A DNA stretch of 43,051 bases from Perkinsus marinus ATCC 50983 (taxonomy: Eukaryota > Perkinsozoa > Perkinsida > Perkinsidae), in contig NW_003214156.1 of the NCBI RefSeq assembly GCF_000006405.1, positions 17,536 to 60,586 on the forward strand, given 5' to 3'. Within the stretch, counting starts at the first letter, position 1; each line of letters opens with the position of its first letter. Positions 32,432-42,430 of the stretch are shown piece after piece. Below the pieces are notes generated by a model. That model did no database searches, was not told the DNA's origin, and was given only the letters and a program-made list of their open reading frames with translations. Made by a program: the position numbers and the translations under genes.

Positions 32432-33902
32432 TCACCACCAACACTCACCTCTCCACGTGTCACCTCTCCACGTGTCACCACAATGCACATACCTCTCCGA
32501 AACGACGAACTAGCGACTATCATTTTATAAAAAGTACCAATCCTACCAACCAATTACAACATATATTTATAAATTCCCTCAACCATCGGTATCATTTCAG
32601 CGACCCATATCACAATCATCGGGCGCGCGCTAATATCACCGTGGTGTTGAACAACCTGACACAGTCGCATCTCAATCCTGCTCAGCTTAGTTACATAGCT
32701 AACACATTATGCTAAGGCCTTCAGAATGTCCCCGTATGTAGTGACCGTTGAATTTCGTGTGGTATTAAGGTTGTCGAAATACCTCCGACATTGCTAGTCG
32801 CCACACTTACGCCTTGTATCGTCTTATACAGGTATTAACAATCGCAGCTTAGTGTAAACAAGTACGCAAGGCACATCCTTCCCCACACACTTCGACATTT
32901 CGATACCGCACACCTGACATTCTCCACATGTAATCGAATAAGTTTCAAATTCGCAGGCCGACTCCTAAAAATGTCATCACATACGGTACATCATATCAAA
33001 AGTACCCCCAAAAAATGCCATAAAATATGAAGTCGTAAATCATCTCGACGCTTCCCTGCAAGTCGTTGTCAATCTCCTCGCTACTATAAAATGAAGTTGA
33101 AAGGAGAACATGCACTTGGTAAACTACATGTCTATCGTGACGATGAGGAAAATTAGAAAATCTTCAAATTAAGGGAGGACTAATGGGATCGACAGAGATG
33201 GGAGAAGCAAGTGAAACAAAGCAATATGATCATAGAACTGCGAAAGAGAACGAACTCGACGCCTAGCCGTTTCAATAAGACAACATGAAACTGCCTAGCG
33301 GAGCGAAGTGATGGCTACAATTATGTGATAGTAGAGATAATGGTAGCTGACGTCTAGCTAGCTATTCTACCACCGTTATTTGATAGTTTTTATTGACCGA
33401 GCTGGTTTGCCATAAGCTAGTTCTACTTGAGCTATCAATTCGTGAAGCTCAGGGACGATCTGAAGTTCAGATTCGGAACCCAGATCGGCAGATTCCGAGT
33501 CTGGAGTGCTACCCGATTTAGTATATAAACTCCAATAATTAGGAAGGAGCTTTCTGAGCTCAGCTGAGGAGCGTCAACATACATTCGTCTAACACCGATT
33601 AGATGACTATAACCTTATGCTCTATCCAGCGGGGAAAACTCTTGCCGCAAACCGTTTATCGAGAGTGCTCCCTAAGAATGGCATTTTCCTTAGATTAGTG
33701 ATTTTTCTCACTGTGATGAGCCCTGTACTATTGAGGAAACTCAAGAACACAAGATTCTCGATTTAGCTTGTGCCGCTCAGTATTGTTTCGCGCACGCCAG
33801 ATATTCGCTGCAAAACGCTCTAATTACTGAATAGTTAATATAATTTAGTGACAGCGTCTGGATATGCCTGTGGCTCTGTGTGTTTTCATCGGTCGTGTAT
33901 GA
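32432..33902. other. Long interval without a supported gene
   Basis: It holds dispersed repeat family 3 copy 2 (32455-32645) and family 2 end pieces in reverse at about 33100-33175 and 33548-33595. The missing first exon or exons of the RAP gene may lie here on the minus strand, but I could not identify them. Confidence 0.4.
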
Positions 33903-34439
33903 AGGGTCGTTGCTAATGATACTACTACTGTTGGTCCTACTCAGAATGTCACCACTTCGACAAGGCCTCCGTCGAGGTATTGTCCGATTGGTTGGTGCCT
34001 CGACACAGAGTGGTTCGAAGGACACCCCTGTATTACGCCCGCCCCAAAAGAACTACGTGTTTGTTGGGATCATTCTTGCCAAGCTGATGCTCCTCGTCGC
34101 GGCATTCATCCTACGAATGCCCAAGGGCGTGCTCAAGGATCTTACTGTACGGACTGGCAGAACCCTAAAGGCCGCTTATGTTTCCACGATGTGAAACTTT
34201 GCTGTCACTGTGATATTCTCAAGTCGACTTTAATCTCTTCGACACCGAAAGGTGGTTGGACTGTTGCTGATCTCTGCAGCTATCCGCCTCCGCCTGGCCC
34301 GGTGAGCACCACCCCCAGTGCTCCTTCTGCTACTAGGTTGATTCTGACTGTTACACCGTCGTCTGGTAGTGGTAGACCTGCCGAGAGGATTTGCATTGCC
34401 TTGGTCTTTTTAATTGGAGCATTTCCTACTTGGCAATAA
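33903..34439 (+). CDS. Cysteine-rich unknown ORF
   Basis: A frame open from 33903 to the stop at 34437-34439 (178 residues, no Met required at its left end) reads as a Thr-rich start (NDTTTVGPTQNVTTSTRPPS) with potential N-glycosylation sites (NDT, NVT). It then has a Cys-rich middle (RYCPIGWCLDTEW, HPCIT, RVCWDHSCQ, GSYCTDW, RLCFHD, KLCCHCD) and a Pro/Ser/Thr stretch, ending in a hydrophobic tail (ICIALVFLIGAF). This looks like an extracellular or surface domain. I do not recognise the family. An overlapping frame (33880-34194) is hydrophobic but less protein-like. The 5' part is missing or spliced. Host gene or part of a mobile element cannot be decided. Confidence 0.45.
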   Translation, partial: RVVANDTTTVGPTQNVTTSTRPPSRYCPIGWCLDTEWFEGHPCITPAPKELRVCWDHSCQADAPRRGIHPTNAQGRAQGSYCTDWQNPKGRLCFHDVKLCCHCDILKSTLISSTPKGGWTVADLCSYPPPPGPVSTTPSAPSATRLILTVTPSSGSGRPAERICIALVFLIGAFPTWQ

Positions 34440-34457
34440 GATGTTTGTACTACGGTT

Positions 34458-34592
34458 ATGTCCATCTTTAAGAGACTGGCTTCTCATCGTCCGAAAGACG
34501 TTTCCTATTTTATAGTATTGTTGGGCTTGCTTGGTTCGATTAGGATTGCAATGATAGTAGTTGGACTACGTCTCTGTATATTAGTGTTGCTC
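34458..34592 (+). CDS. Short membrane ORF cut by a MITE
   Basis: From ATG at 34458 the frame encodes MSIFKRLASHRPKDV followed by about 30 hydrophobic residues (YFIVLLGLLG ... LCILVLLI) and then runs into a family 1 MITE at 34592. It follows the cysteine-rich ORF in the same frame, after its stop. No family assignment. Confidence 0.35.
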
Positions 34593-34722
34593 ATTGGAGT
34601 TTCACCCATTTCACGTGAAGTGGCGTACAACACCGTGAAAAACGCGATATTCGCGGTGATATGTAGTCGTCGTGAAATATGTTTTTCACTTGTGTTTTTC
34701 ATATCACGGTGAAACTCTATTG
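34592..34722 (+). repeat. MITE family 1, intact copy
   Basis: Left end CATTGGAGTTTCACCC, right end GGTGAAACTCTATTG, about 131 bp. The interior AACGCGATATTCGCGGTGAT is shared with other copies. Confidence 0.85.
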
Positions 34723-34868
34723 TTTCCTTTCTGGCTGGGTTCTCAGAAGTTGTTTCCTCGCGATGCGCCTATTGCCCGTCCTCACACTGTTGTTACCTTG
34801 AGGTCCTTCGCCTTACCCTTAGGCCCCGATTTGCAGCCTTTGTAAAAGAGCCTAAAAATATAAGTTTG

Positions 34869-34920
34869 CCTAAAGAGGTCAAACCGTGAGGTTGAGAGGT
34901 TTAACTTAAACCTCTTTAGG
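34869..34920. repeat. Long hairpin
   Basis: CCTAAAGAGGT (34869-34879) and ACCTCTTTAGG (34910-34920) are exact inverted repeats of 11 bases, with further pairing possible inside. Confidence 0.85.
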
Positions 34921-34972
34921 TGCAAAAATCGCCTTACGGTTTTCGTGCCTTACCGAGGCTTGTGGAATGGGC

Positions 34973-35056
34973 CCCAGATCCCGAGCTCGGCCGGATCTGG
35001 GAATTAGCGAGCGCCATCTGGAAATTAGCGACCGCCATCTGGGAATTAGCGACCGA
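34973..35056. repeat. Inverted repeat and three 21-bp tandem units
   Basis: CCCAGATCC ... GGATCTGGG (34973-35001) form a 9-bp stem. Three 21-bp units of the type CATCTGGGAATTAGCGACCGC run from 34994 to 35056. This could be the leader region of the adjacent Gag-like element. Confidence 0.75.
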
Positions 35057-35239
35057 ATTAGCTTGGGCCTCCTGTAGCGTGGTATATGTTTGTGATGTAT
35101 CCACACAATTGTTGTCTCCTTCCTTCCCACCTTAGCTCACACAATTTGTCTCTACATTTATTCCGCTGTAGTTAGTATTGTTATCTACCTCTTTTGGTAC
35201 TCTTGAGTTCCCAAGTACACAACACGTGGTGCCCAGACA

Positions 35240-36235
35240 ATGGTTAATGGTCAAGGAGAAAGCCCCGCTGAGAACAACCAGAACGGTACTGATGGTGGAC
35301 TTATTGAAGATCAACATGTGCGAGAAGATGAGGAGCAACGAAGTTTACGACAAGGTGAAGAGCAACAACGTCAACATGAAGGAGAGAGAAGAAGACTACA
35401 AGAAGCGGACAACTTAGAACAAGACCTATCAATGGAGCAGCAGAGGGTCAGAGAGTTGGATGAGAACGTCCAATCTCAGTTGATAGAGTTGCAAAATGAG
35501 ATCGTGAAAATGAAGAGTAGCAATAATAGTGCATCTTCAGAAATGGGAAGGGCGATAGCCATTACTAAAGCTATTGTCCCGTATAACCCGAAATCTCAGA
35601 CTTTTGAGGAGTGGCGGTCGAAATTTGAGGGTCGAGCACGACTACTACGACTGCCTTATCAGGAACTCCTTGAATTTTTGGGACTTTGTCTCACAGATAA
35701 ACCATGGGAGGTGTACAACAGAAGACTAAATCACGATCCTAAGGAGACTCCTGATAGGACGTACTATGGTATCATCGCTGAAATGATAAAACAATATAGC
35801 GAGACCCCAAAGCATGCGTTTAGTACGTTGTGCAAAATGAGATATAAAAAGGATGTGTTCAGACATTCTACTGAGATACACAGGTTGACTAAGCTTGCCT
35901 TTCCTAAATTGCCTGCGGAAGCAAGAAATCAGATATGTGTGCAAGTGTTTTGGAAGAGCTTGCCACAATCAAAGATTGTTGAAGGTTATTATAATACCTT
36001 CATGAAACTACCCAAGCAAACTTTGACGGAGGCAGTCACTTTGGTCGGAGACAGTTTGGATGCAAATGATGGCGATGGTGATGAAGGCAGTGATAAAGAA
36101 GATTCGAGAAAAGACGAGGACAAGGTTGTAGCTGTCGGTCACTGGGAATATAGTTATAATGGCGGTAAAGGGAAAGGCAAAGGTTTCGGTAAAGGAAAGG
36201 GTAAAGGTTTTGGCAAAGGAAATCAGGGTGGCTGA
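35240..36235 (+). mobile_element. Gag-like ORF of a retroelement, pol absent (fossil)
   Basis: A 331-residue open frame with a Gln/Glu/Arg-rich coiled-coil N-terminus (residues about 25-90), a capsid-like helical core (FEEWRSKFEGRARLL, LPYQELLEFLGLCL) and an acidic then Gly/Lys-rich C-terminus (repeated GKGKGFGKG) in place of a zinc knuckle. A TGGTGCCCAGAC sequence just upstream (35228-35239) could be a tRNA primer-binding site. No protease, reverse transcriptase or integrase follows in this orientation, so the element is incomplete. LTR boundaries were not found. Confidence 0.6.
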
Positions 36236-36619
36236 AGGGTGAGGAAGAGTCATTCTTCCCTTCCCCAATAATTCCCGTTTTAGTTCCCGGGAATAATGAC
36301 TGGTCAAAAAGGGGAATAATGGACCTTATTTGGGGAATTATTGTACAAAATCGTCTTTTTCTCCAACATCACCCTAAAAGAAGGTCCGAAAAACATTCAT
36401 AGGCGTCTAAGACGCCGCGTCTCAGCAGACCTTCTCGGCCGTAAGGCCAAAAAAATACGAGATTTCTCGCATCCTGTCACTTTTTTTGATATCGAACGTC
36501 AGGGCGAGCGCGTGCAAGATGTTCGCAATTCGCAAGTTGCAAAACAGGCCAGTAACTGGACGCCAGTTACGTTGCGTTCATACCTCACTGGTCCCAGTAC
36601 CTCATCGTGGTGTGGAGGA
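36236..36619 (+). other. Interval and open frame at the LTR-element target site
   Basis: An open frame starting at 36341 reads with natural composition (LRRRVSADLLGRKAKKI, FFDIERQGERVQDVRN) up to the insertion point of the minus-strand LTR element at 36620. Unrecognised; it may belong to the Gag-like element to its left. A GGCGTCTAAGACGCC hairpin lies at about 36402-36416. Confidence 0.35.
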
Positions 36620-36625
36620 CTGAAC

Positions 36626-36695
36626 TGGAACACGAGACAGCCTTGTGGATGGCGTCAAATCCAATAGATTGCTTGGGCGCACGCTATTTGCAACA
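36626..36695 (-). repeat. 3' LTR
   Basis: 70 bp, TG...CA in element orientation, identical to 41537-41606, preceded on the element strand by a purine tract. Confidence 0.88.
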
Positions 36696-37041
36696 GCTCC
36701 CCCCCCCGAAAGAGAGTAGGTGCAAATTGCGTGCAAGCAATGTCATACATGTACATGTGAATAACAGTGATTCTCATGATAAACTTCAATGAGAGAAGGT
36801 TTCTTGACATAATTATCCAAAATCTTGTACAACAATTAATCATGAAGGATTGTGATACATTCATTCTTGACAAATAATGGAGTGTTATTGATAAAGTGAG
36901 ATTATCATAGTAGGATTGAAATCTCAACTTTAGATATGATGAATATATGTATAAAGTATGAAAACGAGAGCTGCTTTAGGTAATGTAGAGATAAATGGGA
37001 GAATTATAGATTGATGAGAACGCCGAATGAAGTGAATAAGT

Positions 37042-38136
37042 TCATTCAGATTGTATGTTGTCAAGAGTTTCCCAACATAGATTCTTTTCCTCTATTTTTA
37101 TACGTACTAAAGTACCTAAGTCTCTCATGTAGCGTTCTGATTGACCATTAGCTTGTGGAGTATATATTGGTGAGAATTGCCAAGTAGTCAAATTTGTAAC
37201 AGTCTTCGCAGCAGCAGTATAGATAGAACCATTATCCGTCAAGACTCTAGTAGGATAGAGACCATAAGTTTGATGCACAGTTTGGAGTAGAGAGAGAGCC
37301 GTTGCTGTAGTAGGTGATGTCACTGTTGGTGCGACTAGAAGGTAGCAGGTAAGTCGATCACATAAGGTAGTTATGAAAAATTTGTTACGACCAAAGAATG
37401 GGCCAGTTGTATCCATACTAACATGCATGAAGGGTGCTTGTGGTAATCGTGGAGGTTCAAGTTCGTCAAGTAGCTTGTTGTCATGGGGTTGAACTTTATG
37501 TATTTGGCAATAATGACATGTTGGAACTACTGCTTGTATGTCAGCCTGCTTAGTACTCCAGTGAAAGTGGTCAAGTTTCATCTTTGTGCCGAATTGCCCA
37601 TCATGACCACATAGATGATAGTAGAGAATGAGAAGTTCATTCAATTTAGGATGGTCGTCAGTGACGTAGTTATTGTCATCATCAGGTCTGAGATTCGTAA
37701 GGTAGGAGTCGATCTTCTTTCTCAACTCTGATTTATCATGGAGTTGTATTGGTGTAGTTGTTGTGTCAGATGCTTGAGGTCGTGGTTCATGATCCTGGAG
37801 AGATAGGGAGTGTGCTTGAGGTAGAAGTTCAGGAACAGTTGAACTTGGTTTCGATTGACTGGGTGTAGGTTCTTGTGCACGATGTCCATGAATAAGAGAA
37901 GATACCGAGGTGAGAGATTGATGAGGGGTTGATGATGATGATGTCGTCGATGTCGATGAATTGGAGTCCGTGGTAAGTGCATCACGTTGTTGACGACGTC
38001 GAACTTTAACTCTATTACCGATGGTCTGTTGCTCGTCGTCAGCATGGCGTTTTGCCATCATGGTTATGAGTGAATCTTCTTCAGTAAGAATGGGGTCGTT
38101 CGAGTGCTCGGATGCCTTCCAGTGTAGCTCAAGCAA
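37042..38136 (-). mobile_element. Integrase region
   Basis: The zinc-binding HHCC region (HLCGHDGQFG ... HFHWSTKQADIQ ... CHYCQIHK) is followed by a DDE core: Asp in SMDTTGPFF, Asp in LTDNGSIYT, Glu in QANGQSERYMRDL. The N-terminal 120 residues are a low-complexity Ser/Thr/Gln-rich linker. Confidence 0.82.
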
Positions 38137-38154
38137 ATTTTCTAAAAGTGAGAT

Positions 38155-40380
38155 CTAGTAAGTGATCGGCAGCATTCGCATCTGTAGAGATATACGTGAT
38201 ATCAGAGGACCTAGAAGTTTAAGGTGGTTCAACAATGCTAAGTAGTAATTCTGTTGAAGAGGATTACTCTTGACTCGATGCGTTCGAACAATTTTATTGC
38301 ATGTAACATTATCACAACGAATGAGAGTATAACATAATAACGGAGTACCTGTGTAATGCTCAAACGTGCGAAGAAGACAAGAGCCATAAAGGACACTCAT
38401 AACTTCGTTGACACTTATATGTATGGACTTGTGCTTTGCATCTTTGAGTAGAATTTGGCGAGAAAAGTAGTAGACGCTAGGATCAGAAGCATCAACTAGT
38501 TTCATACCTAACATATACTGAGATGCATCGACATGTAATTCCAGAGGAGCAGTCCCAATAGGAATCACACGAGGGATACGAGGTAAGGATACAGAGCAGA
38601 GATACTGATGGAAACTAGTGAGTAAGGAGTAGGTTTCCTGGGGAAGTTGTAAATCCCAGGTTTTCTTCTTCGTTCTATCCAAACCTTGCGTGCGACATAG
38701 CTCTTCGCGACAGTTACTTACTAGGCTTTGTAGGAGATGTTTGGTTGGTGCAACATGAGGTGGGAGTAGGTCCTCAAATGTGGTTGTGACCTTACCTAAA
38801 AATGAAAGAGCTTCCCTGAAAGTAGGACATGCGGACCAACTGAAATTGATAACATCATCCCACTTGATTTTTCTGATAGAAAGGAACCTACCATGACCAG
38901 AGATGGTAAGACCTAAAGTTTCAACTGTATCTTCATTCCGTATTATTTTGATTTTCGCAGGTTTGAGAGTCAATCCATATTGAAGGACTATGGATGAAAG
39001 CTTGTCAATGATAGACTGTTCGTATCCTTCAAGATCCTTACCAAGATACAATGTTATATCATCCATGTAAGATGAGATATATGTAGTTCGCGTACCTAAG
39101 AATGCAGTATTATGACCAGTAAGTAACTCGATAGGGTCTGAAGGAAGAACATGAGATGATCTTGTCACAGTATTAGGGATAGTAGTCTGAGATTGAGGCA
39201 AAATATCAATAGCATTTGTAGCTAAAATGTATTGAAGTGAGGCTTCTAGCACACAGGGTGAGAGACTCAATCCATAGATACAACGTTGGGCTGAATAGAG
39301 TTTGCCTGATGGAGTTTTGACCGTGAGTAACCGTGATAGTCGTGGTCCACTATAGAGTGACATGAAGGCATCACTCACGTCTAGACTCACCACAGAATGT
39401 GCTATTCGTAAGAGGTGGTAAACATATTCTAATTTCAATTGCTTGAAGATGAGCTTGCCATAGCGATCAAGTAACCTATTGACTCCTAGACATGGGAATA
39501 TAGGACGAACCCTAGGAGAGACGATAGGATAATAATTGGTGCAAGTACATGTGGGATAGTCAGATTGTGCTGCAGGTGATACTTCGAGTAACTTACCATT
39601 AAGAACGAATTGACGAATGAGGTCATCACATTCAGTCTGGACGGCTTTATCCGCTCGGAGATACTGCTTATGTGGTTTAACCTCAACCTGTTTTTGCCCG
39701 AAAGCATCGTCAAGTACCTGTGGACTTACCTCTGCACAAAAAACTTGTTTTACATTAGGAGTAGTAGACGAGTCTGTCACTGGTTGGAGTCCAATTTTCA
39801 ACCAACCATAGTCTTTTATGACTAGCATGTTATACTCCTCATTCCAAGGGAGATCTGGAGAGGTAAGAGTTGCATCTTGGAGGATGTATTCCGCTGGATC
39901 CTCCAAGACTGGGTTATCCAAAGTATCCGGTGAGAGAGGTTCTTCTAACTGAGAGCAAGAACTAACAAGATGAGAAGGAGAGGTATCAGACGAAGCAGGA
40001 TAGTTCATTCTGTATAATGAGAGCTTTTGCCCGGTACCTAGATGTAATGCAGTTTTATGTACATAATCAATCACAAGTTCATTCACGAGGTCAACTCCGA
40101 TAAGGGCAGCTATTCCCTGAGGAAGATGATCGACAAGTATAAATCGGACGGGAACACCGAGGACGTTGATCGTAACTGCATGTTGACTTGTGAAAGTGGT
40201 ACTATTTACAGCCTCAAACTTTAAAGGCTGCGGTAGAGTGATGATGGGATACGCATGCTGCAGTTTCTCTGCAACACTACGAGTGAGTAACGAGTATTGA
40301 CTCCCACCCATCGATTTGGGCAAAAAATCCGGCAGATGTTTTAATATAGGATAATGCTGAGGGTAAGGGGTCAGACTCAT
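38155..40380 (-). mobile_element. Protease, reverse transcriptase and RNase H region
   Basis: A 741-residue frame. The N-terminal part resembles a retropepsin region (SQYSLLTRSVAEKL, IGVDLVNELVIDY). The reverse transcriptase shows LDVSDAFMSLYSG, RCIYGLSLSPCVLEASL and the catalytic YMDD box. An RNase H-like part (LELHVDASQYMLGMKL ... YYFSRQILLKDAKHKSIHIS) follows. Confidence 0.8.
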
Positions 40381-41485
40381 GCGGTGTATCTTTAGCTGAA
40401 AGACATGCTTTCACGGGAGCGCCTACCTGTATTGGTGAAGTTCCTTTTGTAGTAGTGGCTATACCCTGAATGTCATCACTGGACATCTTCTTAGTAGTAG
40501 CAGCACTAGAAGGCTTGAAATCCGAGCCCTCTGCTGTATGGCGAAAGATACAACGATCACCGTATTTACAAGTTCCATTAGCCAAGTAAAACCGACATGG
40601 GAATTTTTTTGTGACAGGCACTTGCATAGTCTTGCTATCTTGCATTTTTTCGAGCGCAGTAGAATCTTTCCCCTCATTGGAGTTAGATGGCGATGCACGA
40701 GGAGGAGCACTGCGAGCCAAGAGAGCTGCTCTAACCGCTTCGTATGATTTCTCACCAGAAGCTACCATGTCAAACACCATCTGCTTGAGATGAAAGGAAT
40801 GTAGGCTAGACCCAAGTTGTGCTATAAGAATTTGTGCGGGAATTTCAAAGCCGAGAGTGCTAAGCTGATGAGTCATATCATCAAATTTTTTAACATGTTG
40901 ATAAATATCGCTAGTGTCCTGCTGGCGAAATTTAGTCCAGCGAGTATAAAGATTGCCTAAGTCAAAAGGACGGCGTTGAGTTGATTGCAAGTAGTCCCAA
41001 ATTCTAGAAGGAGAGCGGTCGGGTACTTCTTTTTTGACCGTCACCCATAGGTTAGAATCTATGAGATACTTTAGAGTATGATACTCATACGTGCCAAACG
41101 TAGGTGAATCTGAGTTAACTAAGTCCTCGAGGATATAACCAACTTGAATTTTAAACTCTATGAACGAACGATAATCAGCTAAACCTCGCCAAGGCTTAAT
41201 CTTCTTAGCAGCTATCTCACGTTGAATATCTTGGCGAATATGATAAAGAGTCGAAGGTCCGTCGGAGAGTGCGCTATTTGTAGAGCCAGTAACAGTGCTA
41301 GGAGCAGGTGTTGAGCTGACTGTACAATAATGTCGATAAACAGATCGATAAAAGCAGCGATCTTTTAGAAGAAGACCCTGATTACTGAGAACATCCTCAA
41401 GTTCACGTTCTGTAACAAAAGGAATATCTGCTTCCTCTACATTGAGGAGAGAGGCTAATGCAATGCGAGGAGGATCAGTAGCCAT
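40277..41485 (-). mobile_element. Gag region of the LTR element, with a CCCH zinc finger
   Basis: A 402-residue frame. The first 270 residues are helical and capsid-like (SRIWDYLQSTQRRPFDLG, LYTRWTKFRQQDTSDIYQH). Near residue 297 is CRFYLANGTCKYGDRCIFRH, an exact C-x8-C-x5-C-x3-H zinc finger of the RNA-binding CCCH type, where CCHC knuckles are usual. It overlaps the pol frame by about 100 bases, which fits the ribosomal frameshifting known for such families. Confidence 0.75.
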
Positions 41486-41536
41486 CCCAAGAACTTACCT
41501 GAATCGTAGAAGCAACGGGTTCTCCACCAACTGAAC

Positions 41537-41606
41537 TGGAACACGAGACAGCCTTGTGGATGGCGTCAAATCCAATAGATTGCTTGGGCGCACGCTATTT
41601 GCAACA
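41537..41606 (-). repeat. 5' LTR
   Basis: 70 bp, identical to the 3' LTR. CTGAAC occurs on both of its sides (41531-41536 and 41607-41612). Confidence 0.88.
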
Positions 41607-41935
41607 CTGAACAAGCGCGCTTTCTATAGGAAAGTTTGTAACGCAACGCTCGGTGATTAGAGCTGTCGCTGAGCATTACTTGATTGATCCTTTGATGGTT
41701 GCATTCCTTCGTTTCATTTTTTCTCGAATAAGAGGGCTGTCGAAAACTTTAGTCACGGCAGTCCATGGGGCGGCCAACATTGTCTTCTAGTAACCAACAA
41801 AGCCTTCCAGTTTCGATCGTTTTCACAGGTTCGATCGTTTTCAGCAAGAAACGCAGACGAGAACATTGACTTACTATGCGAAATGAGGTGCAAACGTCAG
41901 TCTATTGGTAACGGTGATTACTGACTAGTTCAGTG

Positions 41936-41980
41936 CCTCATAGTATGAGGCTCATACTGTGAGGCTCACAGTGTGAGCCT
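41936..41980. repeat. Two adjacent odd-length palindromes
   Basis: CCTCATA-G-TATGAGG (41936-41950) and AGGCTCACA-G-TGTGAGCCT (41962-41980), both perfect, joined by CTCATACTGTG, which mixes parts of both. Confidence 0.92.
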
Positions 41981-42369
41981 GCGGCCGGTTCCAGAACCAC
42001 TGCCTATATGTTGCGTCAGGGATACCTATCCGTTTGTTTTGGAGTATGCTACGTTGATACTCCACCGTCTTATGCTTGTGGGAATGCAGCATTTCCCGCT
42101 CGAATAAAGTGGTCATGATGCGAACTTCGCATTGCGAAGTGCCATGCAATAACTGAAAGTTTCAGTCCGAAACCGCAAGCTGGGCCTTCCAGTGGAAGTG
42201 CGAATCGAATTCTCGCTCGCCACAAAGGTCTTTGATCATCCTGGCGAACAAGGTTTCCCTATACTCAGTCTAACCGAGACCACTAACACAGACATATATC
42301 CCAGACATCACCTGGTGTGAGACCTCTTGTTTTTTGAAATTTTTGTGCCCATTTATGGTCGTTTCGGAA

Positions 42370-42430
42370 ATTTTTTCTTTATTTTTCCTTATTTTTCCTT
42401 ATTTTTCCTATTTTTCCCTATTTTTCCTAC
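42370..42430 (+). repeat. T-rich low-complexity repeat
   Basis: Irregular tandem units of the type TTATTTTTCC. Confidence 0.9.

Larger units (their letters stand above)
36620..41612 (-). mobile_element. Nearly whole LTR retrotransposon, 70-bp LTRs
   Basis: Minus-strand element. The 5' LTR is 41606-41537 and the 3' LTR 36695-36626; both are 70 bp, identical, and start TG and end CA. A 6-bp direct repeat CTGAAC flanks it (36620-36625 and 41607-41612). A purine tract (36696-36716 on the minus strand) abuts the 3' LTR, and TGGTGGAGAACCC follows the 5' LTR as a possible primer site. Parts in order are gag, protease/reverse transcriptase/RNase H and integrase, most like Ty3/gypsy (Metaviridae) by its order and HHCC-DDE integrase. 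Identical LTRs mean a young insertion. It looks almost whole, with about one break at most. Confidence 0.85.

Noticed and set aside
32369-32715. Coding ORFs made of Tyr or Thr runs
   Set aside because: They are translations of the ACT microsatellite.
12147-33595. CRISPR-like array from the recurring short repeats
   Set aside because: The repeats are dispersed, diverged and mostly intronic in a eukaryotic sequence, without regular spacing.
33880-34194. Hydrophobic ORF starting MFSSVVYEGSLLMILLLL
   Set aside because: It overlaps the cysteine-rich frame, which has more natural composition and is longer; taken as a shadow.
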